The translations under genes were made by a program, and so were the position numbers. This document shows positions 1 to 6,740 of a DNA stretch of 9,960 nucleotides, one piece after another. Numbering within the stretch: position 1 is the first letter of the stretch; each line of letters starts with the position of its first letter. Source of the DNA: an uncultured Collinsella sp. (GTDB lineage: Bacteria; Actinomycetota; Coriobacteriia; Coriobacteriales; Coriobacteriaceae); contig CATVZP010000075.1 of NCBI GenBank assembly GCA_958348565.1, forward strand, positions 1 through 9,960, given 5' to 3'. The notes below the pieces were generated by a model. That model saw only the letters and a program-made list of their open reading frames with translations, was not told the DNA's origin and searched no databases.

Positions 1-665
1 TGTCCGTGTTTGCCAAGCCGGGCCAGAAGGTCGCGTTTGTCGGCGCCACCGGTGCGGGCAAGACGACCATCACCAATCTCATCAACCGCTTCTATGACAT
101 CGCCGATGGCAAGATTCGCTACGACGGCATCAACGTCAACAAGATCCGCAAGGCAGACCTGCGCCGCTCGCTGGGCGTCGTGCTGCAGGACGTGAACCTG
201 TTCACCGGCACCGTGATGGACAACATCCGTTACGGCAACCTGGACGCCACCGACGAGGAGTGCATCGCGGCGGCAAAGCTCGCCGGCGCGGACGACTTTA
301 TCACCCGCCTGCCCGACGGCTACGACACCATGCTCACCGGCAACGGCGCCCAGCTGTCGCAGGGCCAGCGCCAGTTGATCTCGATTGCCCGCGCCGCCGT
401 CGCCGATCCGCCGGCGATGATTCTGGACGAGGCCACGAGCTCCATCGACACCCGCACCGAGGCTATCGTGCAGGCGGGCATGGACAAGCTCATGGAGGGC
501 CGCACGACGTTTGTCATCGCGCACCGCCTGTCCACCGTACGCAACTCCGACGCGATCATCTGCCTGGATCACGGCCGCATCATCGAGCGCGGCAACCACG
601 ACGAGCTGATCGCCAAGCGCGGGTATTACTACCAGCTCTACACCGGAGCGTTTGAGCTGGAGTAG
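1..665 (+). CDS. ABC transporter ATP-binding domain, C-terminal part (5' end outside window)
   Basis: This is the nucleotide-binding domain that powers an ABC exporter by ATP hydrolysis at the inner face of the membrane. The reading frame is open to the left edge, and the GTG at position 6 is probably internal, because exporters of this type carry an N-terminal six-helix membrane domain before this domain. Counting from that GTG, all the ATPase motifs are present: Walker A GATGAGKT (13-20), Q-loop Gln61 in LQDVNLF, signature LSQGQ (117-121), Walker B AMILDEA (137-143), D-loop SSID (145-148) and H-loop His173 in IAHRLST. This arrangement and the VMDNIRYG segment match the MsbA/LmrA-type exporter ATPases. 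The domain looks intact and functional. The substrate is unknown, since the membrane domain lies outside the window. A second half-transporter upstream is common in this family but cannot be seen here. Confidence 0.93.
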   Translation, partial: SVFAKPGQKVAFVGATGAGKTTITNLINRFYDIADGKIRYDGINVNKIRKADLRRSLGVVLQDVNLFTGTVMDNIRYGNLDATDEECIAAAKLAGADDFITRLPDGYDTMLTGNGAQLSQGQRQLISIARAAVADPPAMILDEATSSIDTRTEAIVQAGMDKLMEGRTTFVIAHRLSTVRNSDAIICLDHGRIIERGNHDELIAKRGYYYQLYTGAFELE

Positions 666-698
666 ATCTGGCAACCCGGAACTACGCCGCAACGCATA

Positions 699-735
699 AG
701 CCCCCGCAGTTCATATGAGCTGTGGGGGCTTTTTT
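699..735 (+). terminator. Rho-independent terminator after the ABC gene
   Basis: A stem of about 16 bp with two G-U pairs is formed by 699-714 and 715-730 around a TCATATGA centre and is followed by a run of six T (730-735). The GC-rich outer stem (AGCCCCCGCAG pairing with CTGTGGGGGCT) directly before the T-tract is a classic intrinsic terminator, 34 bases after the ABC stop codon. Confidence 0.9.
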
Positions 736-745
736 CATGCCGGCC

Positions 746-917
746 GGAAACCGTATCCCACTTTTCGGACCCAGAATGGGATGCCGTTTCCCGCTGGACC
801 CCCTCCGGGAAACGGCATCCCATTTCAAGGGGGTAAACCGGGATGTAGTTTCCCCTAACGGCACCTTTGGGAAGCCGCATCCCACTCTAGACGCACAAAA
901 CGGGATGAGCTTTCCCA
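746..917. repeat. Array of six alternating inverted copies of a 15-17 nt motif
   Basis: The unit GGGATGCCGTTTCCC or a variant occurs six times: reverse 746-760, forward 777-793, reverse 806-822, forward 839-854, reverse 869-884 and forward 901-917. Orientation alternates strictly and the starts are 29-33 bases apart. Copies 2 and 3 form a perfect 17-bp inverted pair with a 12-nt loop; the others pair imperfectly and diverge mostly in the centre (GCCG, GTAG, GAGC). The 12-16-nt spacers are unrelated to one another. The layout resembles the REP/BIME mosaics of enterobacteria rather than a CRISPR array, whose repeats all point one way. Short open frames through the region only translate the repeat, so I do not call genes. 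Function is unknown. Confidence 0.85.
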
Positions 918-1012
918 TGGTGATCCAAGACCAGAAGCATGTCCGATAGCGCAGCCAGGTCAAGAACAACAAGGCAAGCGTCATGCCAATTTGGACGAGC
1001 GTCTGCTGCAGT
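918..1012. other. Unassigned intergenic stretch
   Basis: Between the repeat array and the putative promoter of the GGDEF gene I see no convincing gene, RNA or hairpin. A minus-strand open frame crosses it with a short hydrophobic stretch, but it has no visible ribosome binding site and runs straight into the repeat array. Confidence 0.5.
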
Positions 1013-1040
1013 TTGAGGCTGCTGGCCCGTATGGTAGAGT
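1013..1040 (+). promoter_or_regulatory. Possible sigma70-type promoter of the GGDEF gene
   Basis: A TTGAGG -35-like hexamer (1013-1018) and a TAGAGT -10-like hexamer (1035-1040) are separated by 16 bases, and a TG dinucleotide at 1032-1033 gives an extended -10. Transcription would start near 1047, leaving a leader of about 60 nt. The match is by eye and moderate. Confidence 0.35.
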
Positions 1041-1106
1041 TAACCACCCATGAATTTCAGCACACTGCGTGCTACCTGCTCTTTTGTCATTTAGGGGAGT
1101 GAACTT

Positions 1107-2198
1107 GTGAATACTTCTGTCGCCAAGAAGGCCAGCCAGGCGGTGCGCCTGCTCATGATGGTGCTCACGGCAGTTCTCATCTTCTTCTTCATCAATGTTA
1201 TGCTGCTCGTCTCCGATATCCAGGGCACGGCGCGCGTGGTCAACTACGCCGGTCTGGTGCGCGGTACCACGCAGCGAATCGTTAAGCTCGAGGATGCGGG
1301 CCAGCCTCAAGATGACCTGCTCAAAGCCGTGGATTCATACATCAACGGTTTGCGTTACGGAAGTGGCGACCTTAACCTCGTCCGTCTCGACGACGACGAG
1401 TATCAGGCAAAGATGACCGAGCTTGCTAATTATTTTGATGAGCTTTGCACCGAGATCATCCGCGTGCGCGAAGTCGGCTATGAGAACACCGACATCATTC
1501 CTATGAGCGAGGAGTTCTTTGGCATTTGCGACGATGCTACGCGACTCGCAGAGGACTACTCTCAGGAGAAGGCGTCGGTGCTCAACTATCTCGAGGGCTT
1601 GGTGATCATCGACATCATGGGCTTGGTGGCGACCTTTGCGGTTGAACTTGTTCGCGCGGTGCGAACTGCCGCGCTCAATCGCGAACTGCAGAGCAAAGTC
1701 TATCTCGACGAAGCCACGGGACTGCCCAACAAGAACAAGTGCGAGGAGGTCTTGGGGCAGGAGCAGCCTGTCTCCGCGGAGGCGCCCGTTGCGATGTGCG
1801 TCTTCGACCTTAACAATCTGCATACGGTCAATAACAGCTTTGGTCACGAGAAGGGCGACGAATACATCCGTTCTTTTGCCCAGCAGCTGGGGCTCGTGGC
1901 GTCGGAGACCTGCTTTGTGGGTCGCGACGGCGGCGATGAGTTTATCGCGGTGCTGCGGGATACCGATCGAGCTGCCGTGGAGTCCTGTCTCGCTCGGGTT
2001 CGTGCGAACGTGAACGAGTATTCCGAGGCTCACCCCGACATGCTCATCAGCTATGCGGTGGGCTACGCGCTTTCCAGCGATTTTGATGAACCGCCTACGA
2101 TGCGCGAGCTCTTTTCCCAGGCCGACAAAAACATGTACATCGACAAGAACCGCGTTAAGACAGCCGAGGCAGCCGGGCTGCAACGCGAGAACCGCTAA
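1107..2198 (+). CDS. Membrane-anchored diguanylate cyclase (GGDEF domain)
   Basis: The likely reaction is synthesis of the second messenger c-di-GMP from two GTP at the cytoplasmic membrane, controlled by an extracytoplasmic sensor. The 363-residue protein has a transmembrane helix at about 14-36, an outer region at about 37-162, a second helix at about 163-183 and a cytoplasmic GGDEF domain at about 198-355. The active-site motif GGDEF is intact (275-279), as are DEATGLPNK (201-209) and the metal-binding FDLNN segment (Asp234). The usual product-inhibition site RxxD, expected at 266-269, reads SETC, so c-di-GMP feedback at this site is probably absent. The segment VVNYAGLVRGTTQRIVKLE (44-62) resembles the start of PilJ-type sensor domains; this is a weak likeness. 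Start choice: the GTG at 1107 is preceded by AGGGGAG at 1093-1099 with good spacing. It stands alone and converges on the LysR gene. Its third positions look less GC-biased than those of the downstream operon. The signal sensed is unknown. Confidence 0.9.
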   Translation: MNTSVAKKASQAVRLLMMVLTAVLIFFFINVMLLVSDIQGTARVVNYAGLVRGTTQRIVKLEDAGQPQDDLLKAVDSYINGLRYGSGDLNLVRLDDDEYQAKMTELANYFDELCTEIIRVREVGYENTDIIPMSEEFFGICDDATRLAEDYSQEKASVLNYLEGLVIIDIMGLVATFAVELVRAVRTAALNRELQSKVYLDEATGLPNKNKCEEVLGQEQPVSAEAPVAMCVFDLNNLHTVNNSFGHEKGDEYIRSFAQQLGLVASETCFVGRDGGDEFIAVLRDTDRAAVESCLARVRANVNEYSEAHPDMLISYAVGYALSSDFDEPPTMRELFSQADKNMYIDKNRVKTAEAAGLQRENR

Positions 2199-2202
2199 AC
2201 CC

Positions 2203-2245
2203 GTAGCAAAAGGTAGCTAATTTGGGACGGGGCTCTTTTGGCTAC
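2203..2245. terminator. Hairpin between convergent genes, possible bidirectional terminator
   Basis: GTAGCAAAAG (2203-2212) pairs with CTTTTGGCTAC (2235-2245) with one bulged base. It lies between the stop of the GGDEF gene and the stop of the LysR gene, overlapping the latter. There is no strong T-run after either stem, so terminator function is only plausible from the position. Confidence 0.35.
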
Positions 2246-3120
2246 TTGAGAAGCTGGGCCATGGCGTTGACGAATTTTTGGACTTGGAGGGTGGGCTCGA
2301 GCGGATAGTGCAAAAAGACCGGCACCTCTCGCCCGCATAGGAGCGGCACGCCCACAAAGGCTGGGTGTACGCCCGACCATGCGCCGCAGGTGAGCACCGC
2401 ATCGCCCTTTTCCTCCGCCTCGTTAAAGAGCGCAAAGTCGAAGCTATCCACATCGATCACGTCCACGCCGCCGTCAGCCAAAAGGTCGATGCGCAGGCTG
2501 TCCATGGCGTCGTTGCCGTGGCGCAGTACGCGCAGGCGCATCCCCTCCAAGTCGGCGACCGTGATACGCGTCTTGCGCGCCAGTGGGCTCGTACGCGGCA
2601 GGTCAATATAAAACGGTACGTTGACAATGCGGAGCTTTTGGCAGGCATCACCCCAGCGTGGGGTAGAAAAACTCGACTGCACCACATCGACCTCGCGGCC
2701 CAAGCTGCGCATGACGGTCTCGCGCTCGTCATAAAGGTCGCTTACCGGCACGATTTCAAATCGCAGCGACGGTTCCAGATCGTGGATGCCCGACCACATC
2801 GACAGCGTTTGGCGCCCCGGGCACATCATCGACACGCCCAGGCGCACGGCCCCGCCATCGCCCGCCGCGCGTCGGGCACGGCGCAGCGCGTCCTCGGACT
2901 GCCGCATAATCGAGCGCGCATCGTCCACCAGCAGAGCACCCGCCGGCGTCACCTTGACGCCCGAGTGCGAGCGCTCGAACAACGTGATGCCAAACTCGGC
3001 CTCAAAGCCCGATACCTGCTTGACGAGCGCTGGAGTCGACACGCGCAATTTTGCCGCCGCACGCGAGAAGCTTCCCAGCTCCGCGGCGGCCGATATGGCC
3101 TCGAGTCGTCGATCGTACAC
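2242..3120 (-). CDS. LysR-type transcriptional regulator
   Basis: This is a DNA-binding regulator of the LysR family, probably controlling the divergent SDR-carrier-oxidoreductase operon. It has 292 residues, a normal length. The N-terminal winged helix-turn-helix spans about 1-60, with the family pattern GSFSRAAAKLRVSTPALVKQVSGFE (17-41) followed by LFERSHSGVKVTPAG. A linker helix (about 62-87) leads to the periplasmic-binding-protein-like effector domain (about 91-288). The GTG start at 3120-3118 is supported by GGGAG six bases upstream. The intergenic region shared with the SDR gene holds overlapping divergent promoters and two palindromes, the usual arrangement for an autoregulated LysR gene with a divergent target. 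The effector is unknown, probably the substrate or an intermediate of the pathway. The effector half is too divergent for me to name a subfamily. Confidence 0.93.
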   Translation of the reverse strand: MYDRRLEAISAAAELGSFSRAAAKLRVSTPALVKQVSGFEAEFGITLFERSHSGVKVTPAGALLVDDARSIMRQSEDALRRARRAAGDGGAVRLGVSMMCPGRQTLSMWSGIHDLEPSLRFEIVPVSDLYDERETVMRSLGREVDVVQSSFSTPRWGDACQKLRIVNVPFYIDLPRTSPLARKTRITVADLEGMRLRVLRHGNDAMDSLRIDLLADGGVDVIDVDSFDFALFNEAEEKGDAVLTCGAWSGVHPAFVGVPLLCGREVPVFLHYPLEPTLQVQKFVNAMAQLLK

Positions 3121-3187
3121 GTCAATCTCCCGTTTTCGCGCCTGTGACCGTATGGTGCCACAGGGGGTTGTTTTCGCAGGTCACTCA

Positions 3188-3231
3188 CTCAATTGAGAAT
3201 AAACTGCATCGCACAGTATAAACCTACGGTT
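3188..3231. promoter_or_regulatory. Candidate operator palindromes for the LysR protein
   Basis: Two dyads lie in the divergent region: CTCAATTGAG (3188-3197), overlapping the forward -35 hexamer, and AACCTACGGTT (3221-3231), just downstream of the forward -10 and inside the spacer of the reverse promoter. Their centres are about 34 bp apart, close to three helical turns, which fits the two-site (recognition and activation) binding typical of LysR regulators. Neither is a perfect T-N11-A box, so assignment to this regulator is inference. Confidence 0.4.
3193..3222 (+). promoter_or_regulatory. Putative promoter of the SDR-MFS-Gfo/Idh operon
   Basis: TTGAGA (3193-3198) and TATAAA (3217-3222) each match five of six bases of the sigma70 consensus, with an 18-bp spacer. 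The predicted start near 3229 gives a leader of about 125 nt that includes the hairpin at 3301-3327. Confidence 0.5.
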
Positions 3232-3244
3232 AACGCCATTCTAA
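3215..3244 (-). promoter_or_regulatory. Putative promoter of the LysR gene
   Basis: On the minus strand TTAGAA (3244-3239) and TATACT (3220-3215) are 18 bp apart. The -10 overlaps the forward -10, so the two promoters would compete for the same DNA. The -35 is a modest match. Confidence 0.35.
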
Positions 3245-3300
3245 CAAATATGCAATTCACCTGCGCAAATGCAAAGCATACGATAACCAGCGAAAACCAC

Positions 3301-3327
3301 GTGGGTCGGTTAATGGGAGCGACCCAC
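3301..3327 (+). other. Leader hairpin upstream of the SDR start
   Basis: GTGGGTCG (3301-3308) and CGACCCAC (3320-3327) form a perfect 8-bp stem with an 11-nt loop, 26 bases before the SDR start codon and 13 before its Shine-Dalgarno sequence (AAGGGA, 3341-3346). No T-run follows, so it is not an intrinsic terminator. It could stabilise the 5' end of the operon mRNA. Confidence 0.55.
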
Positions 3328-3353
3328 CGGGAGGCACAAGAAGGGAAGTTCCT

Positions 3354-4235
3354 ATGAGCAATTGGCTTAAGCTCGAGGGCGATGTCTGCGCCGTGACTGG
3401 CGCGCTCGGCGGTATGGGCGCCGAGATCTGCCGCGAGTTCGCCCGCAATGGCGCCAACGTCGTCATGCTCGACCTGGACGAGGAGAAGGTCAAGGCCGCT
3501 GCCGCCGACCTCGCTGCCGAGTTTGGCATCCACGCCGAGGGTTACAAGATGAACGCCACCAACGAGGCCGAGGTCCAGGCTGCCGTCGACGCCACCATCG
3601 CCAACTTCGGCCGCGTCGACGTCCTCGTCAACACCGCCGGCATCCTGCGCTTCGCCGCCATGGAGGATCTGCCGCTGAGCGACTGGGAGCAGGTGCTCAA
3701 CGTCAACCTCACCGGCTACTTCATCACCTCGCAGCGCTTTGGTCGCGAGATGATCAAGGCCGGCCAGGGCCGCCTGGTGCACATCTCGACCGTCGCCAGC
3801 CACTCCCCCGAGACGTTCTCGGGCGTGTACAGCTCCACCAAGGCCGGCGTCAACATGATGTCCAAGATGCTCGCCGCTGAGTGGGGCCCCTACGGCGTCC
3901 GCTCCAACTGCGTCGAGCCCTGCTTCGTCAAAACTCCGATGTCGGCCAATTTCTACGCCGACCCCGAGGTCGAAAAGAGCCGCAGCCGTCTGATCGCCAC
4001 ACGCCGCATCGGCGAGGTCAGCGATATCGCCAACGCCGTCATGTTCCTGGCGTCCACGCGCTCGGACTTTACCACCGGCGACGCCATCAAGGTCGACGGC
4101 GGCTTCTCCAACATGATGGGCGACCTCACCGCCAAGCCCGGCGGCCGTCGCGCCTATGCCGACAACTACCTTAAGAACAAGGGTGTCGATCTCTGGTCCG
4201 ATGAGTCCGGCGTCGCAAAGCCGACTGACCAGTAA
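3354..4235 (+). CDS. SDR-family NAD-dependent alcohol dehydrogenase/reductase
   Basis: This is a classical short-chain dehydrogenase/reductase, interconverting an alcohol and a ketone on a small substrate in the cytoplasm. The Rossmann glycine motif is TGALGGMG (15-22), Asp40 ends the second beta strand and favours NAD over NADP, NTAG occurs at 93-96, and the catalytic YxxxK is Y159-SST-K163. The residue 13 before the tyrosine, where the catalytic serine normally sits, is Thr146 (in HISTVAS), an unusual but chemically plausible replacement. VDGGFS (248-253) is the usual end of the fold. About 35 further residues, rich in charge and ending WSDESGVAKPTDQ, make it longer (293) than the usual 250. 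The ATG at 3354 follows AAGGGA seven bases upstream. It is the first gene of a probable three-gene operon. It most resembles sugar-alcohol or gluconate-type dehydrogenases in general pattern, but I cannot name the substrate. Confidence 0.9.
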   Translation: MSNWLKLEGDVCAVTGALGGMGAEICREFARNGANVVMLDLDEEKVKAAAADLAAEFGIHAEGYKMNATNEAEVQAAVDATIANFGRVDVLVNTAGILRFAAMEDLPLSDWEQVLNVNLTGYFITSQRFGREMIKAGQGRLVHISTVASHSPETFSGVYSSTKAGVNMMSKMLAAEWGPYGVRSNCVEPCFVKTPMSANFYADPEVEKSRSRLIATRRIGEVSDIANAVMFLASTRSDFTTGDAIKVDGGFSNMMGDLTAKPGGRRAYADNYLKNKGVDLWSDESGVAKPTDQ

Positions 4236-4247
4236 ACCAACCCGACA

Positions 4248-4278
4248 GGGAGGCCCCGCGGACACGCCCGCTCCTCCC
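4248..4278 (+). other. Intercistronic hairpin between the SDR and MFS genes
   Basis: GGGAGG (4248-4253) pairs with CCTCCC (4273-4278), and inside it GCGG (4258-4261) pairs with CCGC (4268-4271) around a 6-nt loop. There is no T-run. It could be an mRNA processing or stabilising structure; function unproven. Confidence 0.4.
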
Positions 4279-4301
4279 CCGTATCGATTAGAAAGAGTCC
4301 A

Positions 4302-5558
4302 ATGGCTTCCACCAACTCCAACAAGGGTCGCGCCGTCGTGCTTTCCGCCGCGTGCGTCACCATGTTCTTCATCAGCTCCATCGCGCTATATTCCGTCGTG
4401 AGCAAGAATCTGCTCGCCGTCTACCCCGAGTGGTCGAGCGCCCTTACCTGGGCTTTCCCCGTCTTCCAGACCATCATGGCCGTGACGGGCATCTTCGCCG
4501 GCCGTATCTCCGATAAGATCGGTCCGCGCAACGTCGTGATCGCCGCTGCCGTGTGCTACGGCCTGGGCTGGTTCATGTCCGGCACCGTCACCGAGCCGTG
4601 GCAGTTCTACCTGTGGTTCTCGCTCGTCGCCGCCATCGGCAACGGCCTGGGCTACAACCCGGCGCTCACCACCGGCCAAAAGTGGTTCATCGACAAGAAG
4701 GGTCTCGCCTCCGGCATCACCCTGGCCGCTTCGACCGCCGGCCCCGCTGTGCTGTCCCCGGTGCTCGCCTCGCTGCTCATCCCGAGCCTGGGCATCTTTG
4801 GCGCCCTCAAGGCACTCGGCGTCATCTTCTTTGTGACGATCGCCGCCTCCGCCCTGTTCCTGAAGGCCCCCGAGGCCGGTTGGCTGCCCGAGGGCTTCGA
4901 GGCCCCCAAGGGCGGTGCACATGCCGGCACCTTCGGCGACCTCACCCCGGGCGAGATGGTCAAGACCCCGCGCTTCTGGGTCCTCATCGTCACCTTCGCC
5001 TTCGCCGCTACCGCGGGCACCCTGCTCGTCGGCAAGGTTGCCTCCATCGCCGCCGTCCAGCTCTTCGCCGACCCCACGAGTGCCGCGGCCGTCGCCCTCG
5101 GCGGTGTGGTCGTCTCCGTCAACACCTGCGCCAACCTGGTCGGTCGTCTGTCCTTTGGCCAGATCATCGACAAGCTCGGCGCCTATAAGTCGCTGCTCAT
5201 CAGCCTTGTCGTCACCATCGTCGCGCTCGTCATCATGTCGATGAGCTTTACGCAGAGCATGTTCTTTGTGGCACTCGCCCTGCTCGGCTTTAGCTTTGGC
5301 GCCCTGCTCGTCATCTACCCGCCGCTCACCGGTGGCGCCTTTGGCACCAGCAACATCGGCGTCAACTACGGCATCATGTTCCTGGGCTATGCCGCTTCCA
5401 CCTGGATCAGCCAGCCCATCACCGCCGTGCTGTATCACGCCGAGGCCGGCAGCGCCGCCTACCAGCAGTCCTTCTACGGCGCCATCGTGATCGCCGCCAT
5501 CGCCGTCGTGCTCACCGTCTACATGATGGTCTCCGACAGCAAGAAGAAGTCCGCCTAG
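4302..5558 (+). CDS. MFS transporter, oxalate/formate antiporter-like family
   Basis: This is a cytoplasmic-membrane secondary carrier of 418 residues with about 12 hydrophobic helices. The MFS loop motif GRISDKIGPR (67-76) follows helix 2, and its counterpart GRLSFGQIIDKLGAYK (281-296) sits in the second half. Several segments are typical of the OxlT/oxalate-formate antiporter (OFA) branch: YPEWSSALTWAFPVFQ (41-56), the GNGLGYNPALTTGQKWFIDKKGLA stretch (113-136), the central PEAGWLPEGF loop (190-199) and the LTPGEMVKTPRFW helix entry (214-226). Family members carry small organic anions such as oxalate, formate or lactate, but many have unknown substrates. The start at 4302 has only a modest ribosome binding site (GAAAGAG). 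Placed between two oxidoreductases, it probably imports their substrate. Its length and ends look complete. Confidence 0.9.
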   Translation: MASTNSNKGRAVVLSAACVTMFFISSIALYSVVSKNLLAVYPEWSSALTWAFPVFQTIMAVTGIFAGRISDKIGPRNVVIAAAVCYGLGWFMSGTVTEPWQFYLWFSLVAAIGNGLGYNPALTTGQKWFIDKKGLASGITLAASTAGPAVLSPVLASLLIPSLGIFGALKALGVIFFVTIAASALFLKAPEAGWLPEGFEAPKGGAHAGTFGDLTPGEMVKTPRFWVLIVTFAFAATAGTLLVGKVASIAAVQLFADPTSAAAVALGGVVVSVNTCANLVGRLSFGQIIDKLGAYKSLLISLVVTIVALVIMSMSFTQSMFFVALALLGFSFGALLVIYPPLTGGAFGTSNIGVNYGIMFLGYAASTWISQPITAVLYHAEAGSAAYQQSFYGAIVIAAIAVVLTVYMMVSDSKKKSA

Positions 5559-5566
5559 TTTTACCG

Positions 5567-5597
5567 ATGCGACAAAGGGACTGTCCCTTTGTCGCAT
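5567..5597. repeat. Perfect 31-nt palindrome inside the operon
   Basis: ATGCGACAAAGGGAC (5567-5581) and its exact reverse complement (5583-5597) flank a single T. It begins eight bases after the MFS stop codon and ends 19 bases before the AAGGAG ribosome binding site of the next gene. No T-run follows. From general memory, GGGACTGTCCC-type palindromes recur between genes in Collinsella and other genomes, so this may be a REP-like dispersed repeat. It may also lower or protect downstream mRNA in the operon. Confidence 0.85.
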
Positions 5598-5626
5598 TCC
5601 ACCGCCACCAGTATTAAGGAGTCGAA

Positions 5627-6667
5627 ATGTCTGAGCTCAACCCCGTCCGCATTGCCGTTATCGGCGCCGGCGCCATGGGCCGCAACCACATCCGCTTTGT
5701 CACCGAGGAACCCGAGGCCGAGCTCGTCGCCATCGCCGACGCCTTTGAGGGCGCCCGCGCCACGGCCGAGGACGCCGGCGTGCCGTTCTTCACCGATCCC
5801 GCCCAGATGATGGACGAGATCAAGCCCGAGGCCGTCATTATCGCCACCCCCAACGACCTGCACCTGGGCGTTGCCCGCGAGGCCGTGAAGCGCAATATTG
5901 TGCCGCTGGTCGAAAAGCCGATCTCCAACGACCTGGAGGATGCCCAGGCCTTCGCCGCCGAGGCCGAGACCGCCGGCGTACCCGTGCTCGTGGGTCAGCA
6001 CCGTCGCCACAACCCCTTCGTCAACAAGGCCAAGGAGATCATCGAGTCCGGCGAGCTGGGTAAGCTCACCGTATCGAGCTTCCACTACATGATCTATAAG
6101 AACGACGAGTACTTCGACGTCGAGTGGCGCCGCAAGAAGGGTGCCGGCCCGATCCTGGTCAACCTGGTTCACGACGTCGACCTGCTCCGTTACCTGCTGG
6201 GTGAGCCCGTTGCTGTCCAGGGCATGCAGTCCAGCGCCGCCCGCGGTTTTGAGACCGAGGACTCCGCCGTGGTCAACGTCCGTTTTGCCGATGGCGCGCT
6301 TGCGAGCATGACCATCTCCGACGCCACCGCCAGCCCCTGGAACTGGGAGGCCACCGCTCGCGAGGACCCGCAGTACCGTCCCTTCGACGCCGACGCCTAC
6401 TTTATCGGCGGCACTAAGGGCGCCCTTTCGCTGCCCCGCCTGCACCAATTCTCCTACGACGGCGCCTCCAACTGGCACAAGCCGCTGCAGATGGAGATCC
6501 CGGCCGTCGACCCGGCGCTGCCGCACAAGATGCAGCTCAAGCACTTTGTGAAGGTTGTCCGCCGCGAGGTCGAGCCCGTCGTGACCCCCGCCGACAACGT
6601 TAAGACGCTCACGCTTCTCAACGCCATCAAGGAGGCCGCCGAGACCGGCCAGCTCGTCGAGCTGTAA
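5627..6667 (+). CDS. Gfo/Idh/MocA-family NAD(P)-dependent oxidoreductase
   Basis: This cytoplasmic dehydrogenase of 346 residues belongs to the glucose-fructose oxidoreductase / inositol dehydrogenase family, which oxidises sugars, cyclitols and related alcohols. The N-terminal Rossmann domain (about 6-125) shows GAGAMG (13-18), ATPNDLH (73-79) and the family EKP motif (96-98, with the catalytic-site lysine Lys97). The C-terminal alpha/beta domain holds the catalytic segment GAGPILVNLVHDVDLLRYLLG, with His182 and Asp185 at the expected active-site places. The start is set by AAGGAG five bases before the ATG at 5627. It is the last gene of the probable operon and is followed by a strong terminator. 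With the SDR and the carrier it suggests stepwise oxidation, epimerisation or reduction of one imported compound. An inositol, quinate/shikimate or sugar-acid substrate is possible; nothing in the sequence decides this. Confidence 0.92.
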   Translation: MSELNPVRIAVIGAGAMGRNHIRFVTEEPEAELVAIADAFEGARATAEDAGVPFFTDPAQMMDEIKPEAVIIATPNDLHLGVAREAVKRNIVPLVEKPISNDLEDAQAFAAEAETAGVPVLVGQHRRHNPFVNKAKEIIESGELGKLTVSSFHYMIYKNDEYFDVEWRRKKGAGPILVNLVHDVDLLRYLLGEPVAVQGMQSSAARGFETEDSAVVNVRFADGALASMTISDATASPWNWEATAREDPQYRPFDADAYFIGGTKGALSLPRLHQFSYDGASNWHKPLQMEIPAVDPALPHKMQLKHFVKVVRREVEPVVTPADNVKTLTLLNAIKEAAETGQLVEL

Positions 6668-6740
6668 CGCCTTAAGAGCGGCCGCGGCAGAAACCCCATG
6701 CCGAGCCTCTCGGTCCGCCACCAACAAGCCCCTCTTCTTT

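Noticed and set aside
746..917. CRISPR array
   Set aside because: The spacing is regular, but the units alternate orientation, are only 15-17 nt and vary in the centre, and no cas gene is in the window.
722..949. Plus-strand open frame translating to repeated GCRFP / ETASHF peptides, and a similar minus-strand frame at 682-1047
   Set aside because: The peptides are simply translations of the alternating DNA repeats. Neither frame has a convincing ribosome binding site, and the plus frame overlaps the terminator hairpin.
3354..4235. Bile-acid hydroxysteroid dehydrogenase
   Set aside because: The gene is an SDR in a probable gut organism, but nothing in the sequence specifically points to a steroid substrate. 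From memory it does not resemble the Collinsella 7-beta enzyme, and the organic-anion carrier and Gfo/Idh neighbours suggest another substrate.
4386..5597. Long minus-strand frames opposite the MFS, Gfo/Idh and tex genes
   Set aside because: They are GC-rich antisense shadows with Gly/Asp/His-rich low-complexity translations and no recognisable domain.
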